Assembly: GCA_031425195.1 (NCBI GenBank)
Contig: JANPIX010000009.1
Coordinates: forward strand, 310,001 to 374,000
Origin: JANPIX01 sp031425195
GTDB lineage: Bacteria; Pseudomonadota; Alphaproteobacteria; Rhodobacterales; Rhodobacteraceae
DNA: 64,000 nt
Reading direction: 5' to 3'
Of the stretch, positions 1 through 8,172 are shown piece after piece. A program made the position numbers and the translations under genes. A model generated the notes under the pieces. That model did not search any database. It saw only the letters and a program-made list of their open reading frames with translations, and was not told the DNA's origin. The first letter of the stretch is position 1; each line of letters starts with the position of its first letter.

Positions 1-524
1 TCGCCCTGCTCATCAACTCGTCGATCCTGATCCTTGCCGCCTCCACCTTCCACGCCACAGGCCAGGCCGACGTGGCCGAGATTGACAAGGCCCATGCGCT
101 TCTGGCCCCCCTGCTCGGTTCGGCAATCGCGCCGACGCTGTTCGGCCTTGCCCTTTTGTGCTGCGGATTGAATTCCACAGTGACGGCCACGATGGCGGGG
201 CAGATCGTGATGGAAGGCTTTATCAAACTGCGCATGGCCCCTTGGGCGCGCCGCCTGACCACGCGGCTTTTGGCCATCGTGCCCGCCGTTGCCGTCATCC
301 TGATCTGGGGCTCCGAAGAAACCGGCGAGCTTCTGATCCTGAGCCAGGTCGTTCTCAGCTTTCAGTTGCCCTTCGCCATCGTGCCCTTGGTCATGTTCAC
401 GTCGTCACGCGCCAAGATGGGCGCACTGGTCGCCCCGCGCTGGCTCACCGTGACCTGTGCCATCATCGCGCTGATCATCATCGCGCTGAATGTGAACCTG
501 CTTTTGACCTTCGTGACCGGCTAA
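1..524 (+). CDS. mntH: Nramp-family divalent metal transporter, C-terminal part (5' end outside window)
   Basis: This is the 3' end of an Nramp (MntH-type) proton-coupled Mn2+/Fe2+ importer of the inner membrane. The reading frame is open from base 3 to a TAA at 522-524. The visible part carries the family's cytoplasmic transport signature (GQIVMEGF followed by a basic stretch, about bases 198-270) and then three or four hydrophobic helices. The last helix ends in [10 protein letters not shown]. The N-terminal DPGN helix that binds metal lies outside the window, so the metal cannot be judged. The next gene starts 37 bases downstream on the same strand and is functionally unrelated. Confidence 0.85.
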   Translation, partial: ALLINSSILILAASTFHATGQADVAEIDKAHALLAPLLGSAIAPTLFGLALLCCGLNSTVTATMAGQIVMEGFIKLRMAPWARRLTTRLLAIVPAVAVILIWGSEETGELLILSQVVLSFQLPFAIVPLVMFTSSRAKMGALVAPRWLTVTCAIIALIIIALNVNLLLTFVTG

Positions 525-561
525 GCCTTCTCAAACCGGATTGGCGCGTTACTTTCCATCC

Positions 562-1599
562 ATGGCACGCGACGCGCTTTTGACATTCACCGACCGGGGC
601 ATCTTTTGCCCCGCAGGTGACTTCTACATTGACCCGTGGCGTCCCGTGCCGCGTGCCCTGATCACGCACGGCCATTCCGATCACGCCCGCTGGGGGCACG
701 GCAGTTACCTTGCCACCCACGCCGCAGGCCCTGTGATGCGCCACCGGCTGGGCGACATCAGCCTTGAGGGCATCGGTTACGGCGAACCCCGCCGCATCGG
801 CGATGTGACCGTCACCTTCCATCCCGCAGGCCATGTCCCCGGTTCCGCGCAAATCGCGGTCGAACGACAGGGCGAAGTTTGGGTCGTGTCGGGCGATTAC
901 AAGATCGAACCGGATGGCCTGTCCGAACCCTTTTTCCCTGTGGCGTGCCATGCCTTCGTGTCGGAATGCACGTTTGGCCTGCCGGTGTTCCGCTGGGAAC
1001 CGCAGGCGGTGGTTGCGGCGGCGATCAACCAGTGGTGGGCCGACAACGCGGCGGCGGGTCAGGTGTCGATCATCGGGGCCTATTCACTGGGCAAGGCACA
1101 GCGGATCATGGCGATGCTCAACCCCGACATCGGCCCGATCCTGACCCACGGCGCCATCAGCGCCATCACCGATATCCTGCGCGCCCAAGGCTACGGTCTG
1201 CCCGAAACCCTGCACGTCGGTGCCGGGGTCGGGGGCGCATCGCACCCCGGCGCTTTGGTGATTGCCCCGCCTTCGGCACTGGGTTCGGTTTGGGCGGGCC
1301 GCTTTGGCGCATCCCAGCAGGCGGTTGCCTCGGGCTGGATGGCACTGCGCGGCATCCGGCGGCGGCGCGGGTCCGGCACGGGTTTCGTGCTGTCTGATCA
1401 TGCCGACTGGCCGGGCCTGAACACCGCCATCCGCGCCACGGGTGCCGAACGGGTGTTCGTCACCCACGGCTATACCGTGCCCTTCCGCGCATGGCTTGCG
1501 GATCAGGGTTATGACGCGGGAATCGTTGCCACCGAATACGACGGCGACGATGCCGACCCCACCCTGATCGAAGCCGGCGATGCCGAGGGTGCCCCATGA
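562..1599 (+). CDS. Ligase-associated DNA exonuclease (metallo-beta-lactamase/beta-CASP fold)
   Basis: Putative DNA exonuclease of the group encoded beside ATP-dependent DNA ligases (Ysh1/Artemis-like fold). Metal ligands are visible in THGHSDH at residues 35-41, and a later HPAGHVPGSAQI segment and SGDYK match the beta-CASP metallo-hydrolase layout. I start at ATG 562. The frame is open back to 541, but that start would be a TTG without a good ribosome site. The 345-residue length is usual for the group. The stop codon overlaps the ligase start as ATGA, so the two are translationally coupled. It is presumed to trim DNA ends for the ligase; that role is family inference. Confidence 0.88.
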   Translation: MARDALLTFTDRGIFCPAGDFYIDPWRPVPRALITHGHSDHARWGHGSYLATHAAGPVMRHRLGDISLEGIGYGEPRRIGDVTVTFHPAGHVPGSAQIAVERQGEVWVVSGDYKIEPDGLSEPFFPVACHAFVSECTFGLPVFRWEPQAVVAAAINQWWADNAAAGQVSIIGAYSLGKAQRIMAMLNPDIGPILTHGAISAITDILRAQGYGLPETLHVGAGVGGASHPGALVIAPPSALGSVWAGRFGASQQAVASGWMALRGIRRRRGSGTGFVLSDHADWPGLNTAIRATGAERVFVTHGYTVPFRAWLADQGYDAGIVATEYDGDDADPTLIEAGDAEGAP

Positions 1600-3227
1600 A
1601 GGCCTTTGCCGCGCTGTTCAATGCGCTTGACCAGACCACCAAGACCGGCGCGAAAGTGGCCGCCCTCGCCGATTACTTCGCCACAGCGCCCGAACCTGAT
1701 CGCCTGTGGACCATCGCCCTTTTGTCGGGTCGGCGGCCCAAACGGGCCGTCAACGCCACCGAACTGCGCACCTGGGCTGCCGAGGCGGCGGGCCTGCCCC
1801 TGTGGCTGTTTGAAGAGGCGTACAACGTCGTCGGTGATCTGGCAGAAACCATTGCCCTGATCCTTCCCCCGCCCTCGGACGCGTCCGACCTCAGCCTTTC
1901 CGACACCATCATGCATCTGATGCAGGCCACAGGCCGCCCCGCCGAAACCCGCCGCGCGCAGATCCTTTCCGACTGGGCCGCCTTGGACAAGGACGAACGG
2001 TTTCTTTACACCAAACTCCTGACCGGCGGGTTTCGCATGGGGGTCAGTCAGGGCCTGATGACCCGCGCCCTGGCACAGGCCACCGGCGTGGAAGAGGCGA
2101 CGCTGGCCCACCGCCTGATGGGCGACTGGACGCCCCAATCCATCAGCTTTGCCGACCTCATCACCGATCAGGGCGGCGCTGCGGCACGCCCTTATCCCTT
2201 TGCGCTGGCCTCGGGTCTGGAAGGCCCGCCCGAAGATCTGGGCCTGCCGCAGGACTGGCTGGCGGAATGGAAATGGGATGGCATAAGGGGCCAGCTTATC
2301 GCCCGCCCCGGCACGTTTGCGCTCTGGTCGCGCGGCGAGGAACTGATCACCGACCGCTTTCCCGAATTTTCGGCCTTGGCCGACTTTCTGCCCCCCGGCA
2401 CCGTGATCGATGGCGAGGTCGTGGCCTGGGACGCAGCCACCGGCCACCCGATGCCCTTTGCCGCCCTGCAAACCCGCATCGGACGCAAGACCGTCAGCAA
2501 GGCACAGATGGCCAAGGCCCCCGCCCGCCTGCTCGCCTATGATCTGCTGGAGGCGGATGGCCACGATCTGCGCCCCGCACCCTTAGGCGAACGCCGGGCG
2601 CGGCTTGCGGCCATCGTGGCAGGCCTGCCCCCGGGTCTGGCGCTCGGCCTGTCCCCCGCCGTGATGTTTGACGACTGGGGCGCGCTGTCCCCCATCCGCG
2701 CCACCGCCCGTGACCAGATGGCCGAAGGCCTGATGCTGAAACGCCTGTCCTCCCCCTATCATGTCGGACGCAAACGCGGCGACTGGTGGAAGTGGAAACT
2801 TGATCCCTATTCCGTCGATGCGGTGATGCTTTATGCTCAGGCCGGTCACGGCCGCCGCGCCAACCTGTTTACCGATTTCACCTTTGCCGTGCGCGACGGC
2901 AATGACCTCGTGCCCTTCACCAAGGCCTATTCCGGCCTGACCGACGCCGAATTCGGCGAAATCACCCGCTGGGTGCAAAAGAACACGCTCGAACGTTTTG
3001 GCCCGGTGCGCCGTGTGCCGCCGGATCTTGTGTTCGAAATCGGCTTCGAAGGCATTCAGGCCAGTCCGCGCCACAAATCAGGTATCGCCCTGCGCTTTCC
3101 CCGGATGCTGCGCTGGCGGCGGGACAAGCCGGTCAACGAAATCGACACCCTCGAAAGCCTGCGTGCCATTCTGGCGGCAAGTCTGGGCGCACCGCCGCCA
3201 CCCGCAGACACCACGACCGCACCATGA
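1596..3227 (+). CDS. ATP-dependent DNA ligase (ligase-exonuclease repair pair)
   Basis: ATP-dependent DNA ligase of the bacterial group linked to a DNA-processing cassette, sometimes called the cisplatin damage response ligase. The N-terminal ~200 residues form the all-alpha DNA-binding domain. The nucleotidyl-transferase motif I is KWDG with lysine 226 as the AMP acceptor. Motif III (DGEVVAW), motif IV (EGLMLKR) and motif V (WWKWKLDP) follow in order, then an OB-fold domain. The length of 543 residues is typical. It overlaps the exonuclease by four bases. In many genomes an Lhr-type helicase and a phosphoesterase complete this cassette. Neither is here: the next gene is a peptidase. Confidence 0.92.
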   Translation: MKAFAALFNALDQTTKTGAKVAALADYFATAPEPDRLWTIALLSGRRPKRAVNATELRTWAAEAAGLPLWLFEEAYNVVGDLAETIALILPPPSDASDLSLSDTIMHLMQATGRPAETRRAQILSDWAALDKDERFLYTKLLTGGFRMGVSQGLMTRALAQATGVEEATLAHRLMGDWTPQSISFADLITDQGGAAARPYPFALASGLEGPPEDLGLPQDWLAEWKWDGIRGQLIARPGTFALWSRGEELITDRFPEFSALADFLPPGTVIDGEVVAWDAATGHPMPFAALQTRIGRKTVSKAQMAKAPARLLAYDLLEADGHDLRPAPLGERRARLAAIVAGLPPGLALGLSPAVMFDDWGALSPIRATARDQMAEGLMLKRLSSPYHVGRKRGDWWKWKLDPYSVDAVMLYAQAGHGRRANLFTDFTFAVRDGNDLVPFTKAYSGLTDAEFGEITRWVQKNTLERFGPVRRVPPDLVFEIGFEGIQASPRHKSGIALRFPRMLRWRRDKPVNEIDTLESLRAILAASLGAPPPPADTTTAP

Positions 3228-3306
3228 TTCACAACTTCACGGGCCTTGCCTTGCGGGTTGCCCGCGAAACCCCTAGGTCAATGCCATCCTTTCCCGGAGA
3301 TTTGCC

Positions 3307-5127
3307 ATGAACCTTCCCCGCCCCGTGTTCGACGCCAATGCCGCCTCTGGCGGATTGGGCAATCTGCCGGAATGGAACCTTGACGATCTTTACACATCGC
3401 CCACGTCCAACGAATTTCTGGCCGACATGGGCAAAGTCGAACAGGCCTGCGCCGATTTTGCGGCGCGTTATGAAGGTAAACTTGCCGACCTCGACGCCGC
3501 GGCGATGCTCGACTGCATCCGCGCCTATGAAGAGATCGAGATTACGGCGGGTCGGATCATGTCCTACGCCGGGCTGCGCTATTACCAGAACACGATGGAC
3601 AGCGACCGCGCCAAGGTAATGGCCGATGCGCAGGACAAGATCACCACCTTCACCACGCCGATGGTGTTCTTCACGCTGGAATTCAACCGTCTGGACGACG
3701 CGCACCTTGCCACCCTGATGGCCACCAACGCGGGGCTCGCCCGCTATGAACCCGTTTTTGCCCGGATGCGCGCGATGCGCCCTTACCAACTGTCCGACGA
3801 ACTGGAACGCTTTCTGCATGACCAGTCCACTGTCGGCTCGGCCGCTTGGAACCGTCTGTTCGATGAAACCATGGCGGGGATGCTGTTCAACGTCGCGGGC
3901 GAAGAAGAACCGCTCAGCCTCGAAGCCACGCTCAACCTGCTGACAGATGCCGACCGCAGCCGCCGCGAAGCCGCGTCCCGCGCGCTGGCGGTGGAGTTCG
4001 GCAAGCACGTCAAACTGTTCGCCCGCGTCCACAACACCCTTGCCAAGGAAAAAGAGATCGAGGATCGCTGGCGCAAGATGCCGACGCCGCAAACCGGCCG
4101 TCACCTTGCCAACCACGTCGAACCCGAGGTGGTAGAGGCGCTGCGCAATGCCGTTGTGGCGGCCTATCCGAAACTCTCGCACCGCTATTACCGGCTCAAG
4201 GCCAAGTGGATGGGTCTGGAAAGGCTTCAGGTCTGGGATCGCAACGCCCCGCTGCCCATCGAAACCCCCCGCCTTGTAGATTGGGAAGAGGCGTCAAAGA
4301 CAGTGCTCGACGCCTATGCCGCCTTCGCGCCGCAGATGGCTGAAGTGGCACGCCCCTTCTTTACCGATGGCTGGATCGACGCGGGCGTCAAACCGGGCAA
4401 GGCCCCCGGTGCCTTTGCCCACCCCACTGTCACCACGGTGCACCCCTATGTCATGCTGAACTACATGGGCAAACCGCGCGACGTGATGACGCTGGCCCAC
4501 GAACTCGGGCACGGCGTGCATCAGGTTCTGGCGGCGGGTCAGGGGGAAATGCTGTCCTCCACGCCGCTGACCTTGGCCGAAACGGCCAGTGTTTTTGGTG
4601 AAATGCTCACCTTCCGCGCCCTGCTCGACGCGGCCAAGACTCCAGCCGAACGCAAGACCCTGCTCGCGGGCAAGGTCGAAGACATGATCAACACTGTCGT
4701 GCGCCAGATCGCGTTCTATGATTTCGAATGCAAACTGCACGCCGCCCGTGCGACCGGCGAACTGACGCCCGACGACATCAACGCGCTTTGGATGTCTATA
4801 CAGGCGCAATCGCTGGGTGACGCCTTCGACTTCATGGACGGGTATGAAACCTTCTGGTGCTATATCCCGCACTTCGTCCATTCGCCGTTCTACGTCTATG
4901 CCTATGCCTTTGGCGACGGCTTGGTGAACGCCCTTTATGCGGCCTATGCGGGCGGCATGCCGGGGTTCGAGGAAAAGTACTTCGACATGCTGCGCGCAGG
5001 CGGATCAAAGCATCACAAGGATCTGCTGGCCCCCTTTGGCCTTGATGCGTCCGACCCGAGGTTCTGGGATCAGGGCCTGTCGATGATCGCAGGCTTCATC
5101 GACGAGTTGGAAGCGATGGAGGGCTGA
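3307..5127 (+). CDS. pepF: Oligoendopeptidase F, M3 family zinc metallopeptidase
   Basis: Cytoplasmic M3B-family metallopeptidase that degrades short peptides. The zinc site is HELGH at residues 398-402, with the downstream glutamate expected in the TLAETASVFGEM segment about 25 residues later. The 606-residue length fits PepF, and there is no signal peptide. ATG 3307 follows a GGAG ribosome site seven bases upstream. A 79-base gap separates it from the ligase, so it may have its own promoter. Its stop codon lies inside the stem of the hairpin that ends the transcript. Confidence 0.93.
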   Translation: MNLPRPVFDANAASGGLGNLPEWNLDDLYTSPTSNEFLADMGKVEQACADFAARYEGKLADLDAAAMLDCIRAYEEIEITAGRIMSYAGLRYYQNTMDSDRAKVMADAQDKITTFTTPMVFFTLEFNRLDDAHLATLMATNAGLARYEPVFARMRAMRPYQLSDELERFLHDQSTVGSAAWNRLFDETMAGMLFNVAGEEEPLSLEATLNLLTDADRSRREAASRALAVEFGKHVKLFARVHNTLAKEKEIEDRWRKMPTPQTGRHLANHVEPEVVEALRNAVVAAYPKLSHRYYRLKAKWMGLERLQVWDRNAPLPIETPRLVDWEEASKTVLDAYAAFAPQMAEVARPFFTDGWIDAGVKPGKAPGAFAHPTVTTVHPYVMLNYMGKPRDVMTLAHELGHGVHQVLAAGQGEMLSSTPLTLAETASVFGEMLTFRALLDAAKTPAERKTLLAGKVEDMINTVVRQIAFYDFECKLHAARATGELTPDDINALWMSIQAQSLGDAFDFMDGYETFWCYIPHFVHSPFYVYAYAFGDGLVNALYAAYAGGMPGFEEKYFDMLRAGGSKHHKDLLAPFGLDASDPRFWDQGLSMIAGFIDELEAMEG

Positions 5128-5148
5128 ACCGCGCGCGGTTCAGCTTTT
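5123..5148 (+). terminator. Rho-independent terminator of pepF, overlapping both convergent stop codons
   Basis: A perfect 22-base palindrome (5123-5144, arms GCTGAACCGCG and its complement) is followed by TTTT. The pepF TGA (5125-5127) and the stop of the convergent gene (5140-5142) both lie inside the hairpin stem. Confidence 0.8.
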
Positions 5149-5985
5149 CATCACCTTCACTTTGGCGGCCAGTCTGGCCTCCATCTGCGCCTCGGCGCTT
5201 GCAAGGTCGGATGCCGTGCCATCGGCATCCACCAGCATCAGGATATCGGGCTCCACCTCGGTGATCTTGCCGCTCACCATGATCCACGCCCCCGGATTGC
5301 TCAGCCGCAGTGCCACGATCAATCTGGCAAGCGGGAAGATCATCCGCGACGTGCTGGCCGACAATCCGATGATCGGGTAGGGCGTCTGCCCGATCTTGTC
5401 CACCAGCGCGTCATGGTCCATGCCCACGCACAGGTCAATCTGCCACCCGTTCCGCCGCAAAAGATCGGTCGCCATGGTGACGCCAAGGGTATGCGTCTCG
5501 CCCGGCGTGGCAGCAAAAGCGGCGCGGAATTCGTCCGGCAACAGCATGTTGTCGCCGCCGAACAGATGCCGCATCCCGCGCATCAGCCCATAGATAAGCC
5601 CTGCCCCGATCACGACATCAGCAGAACTGATGCGGTCGTCGTCCCACATCTGCCCCAACTGCCGCGCAGCGCCCGTCAGATAGCCGTGATAGATCGTGTC
5701 AACCTCCACTCCCGCCGCATGGGCGCGCAGGATCATGTCAGATGCGGCGTGTTCATCCGATCCGATCAGCGCCGCGCACAGATCGTCAAGTTCGGCCTTG
5801 GTGGGGTGCGACGATGGGTCAAGAGGCTTGGTGCGCCGCGACTGTTCCATGCGGGACAGAACCTCGACCGCAAGGGCGTGCGTCGCCTCATCATGCAGAC
5901 GCGTTGATCTGGGGTGAAAGACACTCCATGCCTTTTGAAGGGCATCCCTGTCCAACGCCCCGCCACCTGACGATAATTCCGGCAT
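5140..5985 (-). CDS. Cobalamin (B12)-binding domain protein, AerR/PpaA- or MtbC-like
   Basis: Soluble 281-residue protein with a B12-binding module. Residues ~65-145 resemble the helical cap domain (GQMWDDDRISSAD, with the tryptophan that caps the upper cobalamin face in CarH-like photosensors). Residues ~160-270 form a Rossmann-like domain with ETHTLG at 163-168, a variant of the DxHxxG motif whose histidine is the lower axial ligand. A SxS/T segment follows. No DNA-binding or methyltransferase domain is present. ATG 5985 is preferred over the upstream 6069 start because a strong AAGGGGGG site lies directly before it. Similar proteins act as light or redox anti-repressors (AerR, PpaA), but no photosynthesis gene is nearby, so the role is unknown. 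Confidence 0.72.
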   Translation of the reverse strand: MPELSSGGGALDRDALQKAWSVFHPRSTRLHDEATHALAVEVLSRMEQSRRTKPLDPSSHPTKAELDDLCAALIGSDEHAASDMILRAHAAGVEVDTIYHGYLTGAARQLGQMWDDDRISSADVVIGAGLIYGLMRGMRHLFGGDNMLLPDEFRAAFAATPGETHTLGVTMATDLLRRNGWQIDLCVGMDHDALVDKIGQTPYPIIGLSASTSRMIFPLARLIVALRLSNPGAWIMVSGKITEVEPDILMLVDADGTASDLASAEAQMEARLAAKVKVMKS

Positions 5986-6176
5986 AGTCCCCCCTTCATT
6001 GGTACTGTCCGCAAGGCATTGCGGCAGTCCAACGGCTGTCGTTGCAGCCAAGAAGCCAGGTGATTCCACGCTCGCCTCATGGGATCCAATCTAGACTAGA
6101 AAAAGTGTCAATCAAGCGCGACTTTTTTTGCAGACGCAGCGTTGACAGCTGTGGGGTGTCCGGGATGCAGGCAATA

Positions 6177-6206
6177 CGAAAAGGGCGGCGCAGGCGCGCC
6201 GCCCTT
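6177..6206 (-). terminator. Terminator downstream of the Gfo/Idh oxidoreductase
   Basis: An 11-bp perfect stem (6181-6191 with 6196-6206, loop AGGC) is followed on the minus strand by TTTT. It lies 18 bases beyond the stop codon at 6225. Confidence 0.75.
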
Positions 6207-6224
6207 TCAAGGATCGGATGGGTG

Positions 6225-7211
6225 TCAAACGCTGGTTGCGACGGCGAAAACCTGGTCGATCATCGCTTGTGTCCCACGCGAAAATTCCAGCGTGCAGGGA
6301 TAGACGGCCCCGCTGCGCACGCTGTTGCCAAAGTTTTCCACCTGCAACTGGTAATGCCGCGCGACAGGGAAACGTTCGTAGGTCGACACGAATCCCATGC
6401 GGTGTATTTCGATTGTTGCCTCGGCAAACACATCGGCATTGAACGGCGCGGTCACGCGGATCATCCCGGTTTCGCCCTGAATGACCACTTCCTGACGCGG
6501 GAACAGCCGCATCGACGTCATCGCGGAATAGGTGAACTCGCCCATCCGGCCCGCCATCTTGCCCGTCACCTGCGCCCAGACATCGACGCCATTTTCCCAA
6601 CGGATGCGCGCCTGCAGGTCAACCGGCTCCGCACCCATCACAAACCGGGCGCAGCCATAGGCATAGACCCCGATATCGGGAATGCTGCCCCCGCCGGTTT
6701 CGGGACGGTTGCGAATGTTTTCCGGCTCGCCCCGGTTGTCATAGGAAAATGCCACGTCGATATGGTCAACCCGGCCAATGGCAGCCGACTGGATCAGGTC
6801 GCGCACCCTGATCCACTGCGGATGATGCACGATCATATAGGCCTCGGCGGCCAGCAACCCTGTCGCATCGCGCTTGGCAATCACCGCGTCGAATTCTTCC
6901 GCCTTCATCGCCAACGGCTTTTCCACCAGCACATGCTTGCCCGCATCCAGCGCCCGCAAGGTCCATTCGACATGCAGGTGGTTCGGCAGCGGAATGTAGA
7001 CGGCATCAATCTCGGGGTCATCCAGCAGCGCGTCATAGGACGCGTGCAACTTCAGATCGGGACAAAACTCCTGAAATCCCGCGGCCTTGGCCGGGTTCGA
7101 CGTGGCCAGCGCCGAAAGTCGTGCCCCAGCGGCAGAATGAATGGCGGGGGCCATGCGGTGCAGTGCGAAATGCGACGCACCCAGAATTCCCCAACGTAGC
7201 GGCTCGGTCAT
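6225..7211 (-). CDS. Gfo/Idh/MocA family NAD(P)-dependent oxidoreductase
   Basis: Cytoplasmic sugar-type dehydrogenase. The N-terminal Rossmann fold begins GILGASHFA, and the family's EKPLA motif carries the conserved lysine. The C-terminal half is the alpha/beta substrate domain with GGGSIPDIGVY. It is 328 residues long. Two in-frame ATGs exist at 7217 and 7211. I choose 7211 because GGGA lies eight bases before it but only two or three before 7217. The protein resembles the dimeric dihydrodiol / D-xylose dehydrogenase branch, but the substrate cannot be read from sequence. It is a single-gene unit with its own terminator. Confidence 0.88.
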   Translation of the reverse strand: MTEPLRWGILGASHFALHRMAPAIHSAAGARLSALATSNPAKAAGFQEFCPDLKLHASYDALLDDPEIDAVYIPLPNHLHVEWTLRALDAGKHVLVEKPLAMKAEEFDAVIAKRDATGLLAAEAYMIVHHPQWIRVRDLIQSAAIGRVDHIDVAFSYDNRGEPENIRNRPETGGGSIPDIGVYAYGCARFVMGAEPVDLQARIRWENGVDVWAQVTGKMAGRMGEFTYSAMTSMRLFPRQEVVIQGETGMIRVTAPFNADVFAEATIEIHRMGFVSTYERFPVARHYQLQVENFGNSVRSGAVYPCTLEFSRGTQAMIDQVFAVATSV

Positions 7212-7380
7212 GGTCATATTCCCGGTTTGTTGAACTGTGCGATATTATCCAACGCTCTTGCCAAGGGAAATGCCCCTGCGACAGGAATCGCGGTCGCCTT
7301 TTCAAACTGGTATCCTTCAATTATGCCTTCGCGCAAGCAGGCTGGCGAATCGCGTTTGCCCCGATGACGAAAGAAGTTTC

Positions 7381-8172
7381 ATGCACACCATCCACAGCCT
7401 CGCAGCCAGCGACATCGAGGCGCTGAACGCCAGCCTTCCCGCCGATCTGATCGAACGCTTTCGCAACAAGTTCGACCCCGCCCGTGTGGCCGCCAACACC
7501 TACCATGACCCCAACGATGTCATGCTGTTCGTCCATCTGCCCAAAACCGCCGGCATGTCGGTCGGCCGCAGCCTGCAAGAGGCATTCGACAAATTTCACG
7601 GCGTGAACTGGCGCAACATTCCCGGCTCTTTCCGCATCATGACCCACCGCGCCTGTTATCGTCACAGCGCAAGACCCGGCCGTCAGGTCATCATGGGTCA
7701 TTTCGGGTACAACGAAATCCGCATTTGGCGTGACGCCGAATTGCCGATCAAGGCGGCGGCGATCCTGCGTGACCCGGTGGCGCGGCTGATTTCAAACTTC
7801 AATTACAACAGCTCAGACGCTCATCCCGCAAAGGCCGATTTCATCAAGAGCTTTCCGACCCTCGAATCCTATGCCAACGATCAGCCGCCAGACTTTCAGC
7901 TATACACAATGGTCGGTCCGACCTTCAGCTTTGAACAGGCGCTGGAAAAGCTGATCCGCGATTACACGTTTCTGGGCCTTACCGAAAAACTGCCCGCCTC
8001 ACTGGCGCATCTTTCTGCCTCTCACGGCCTGACGTCGCTTGCCGAACACCACATCAACACCGCGAGCGCGGAAAGCAAAACTGCCAAGACGCCGGATAAA
8101 ATAATCACGCTGATCCGTTCAAAAAACCGCAATGACATGCGTCTGCACCAATTGTTGCAGACGCTGTTCTAA
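7381..8172 (+). CDS. Sulfotransferase-family protein
   Basis: Probable PAPS-dependent sulfotransferase of 263 residues. The 5'-phosphosulfate loop is seen as HLPKTAGMSV at residues 52-61. The 3'-phosphate site follows as LRDPVARLISNF in the middle of the protein. No signal peptide or membrane segment is evident, so it is likely cytosolic. ATG 7381 is preceded by GAAAGAAG; the longer frame from 7237 has no typical start context. Its stop directly abuts the stop of the convergent glycosyltransferase gene. Neighbouring glycosyltransferases suggest a surface-glycan acceptor (inference). Confidence 0.78.
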   Translation: MHTIHSLAASDIEALNASLPADLIERFRNKFDPARVAANTYHDPNDVMLFVHLPKTAGMSVGRSLQEAFDKFHGVNWRNIPGSFRIMTHRACYRHSARPGRQVIMGHFGYNEIRIWRDAELPIKAAAILRDPVARLISNFNYNSSDAHPAKADFIKSFPTLESYANDQPPDFQLYTMVGPTFSFEQALEKLIRDYTFLGLTEKLPASLAHLSASHGLTSLAEHHINTASAESKTAKTPDKIITLIRSKNRNDMRLHQLLQTLF

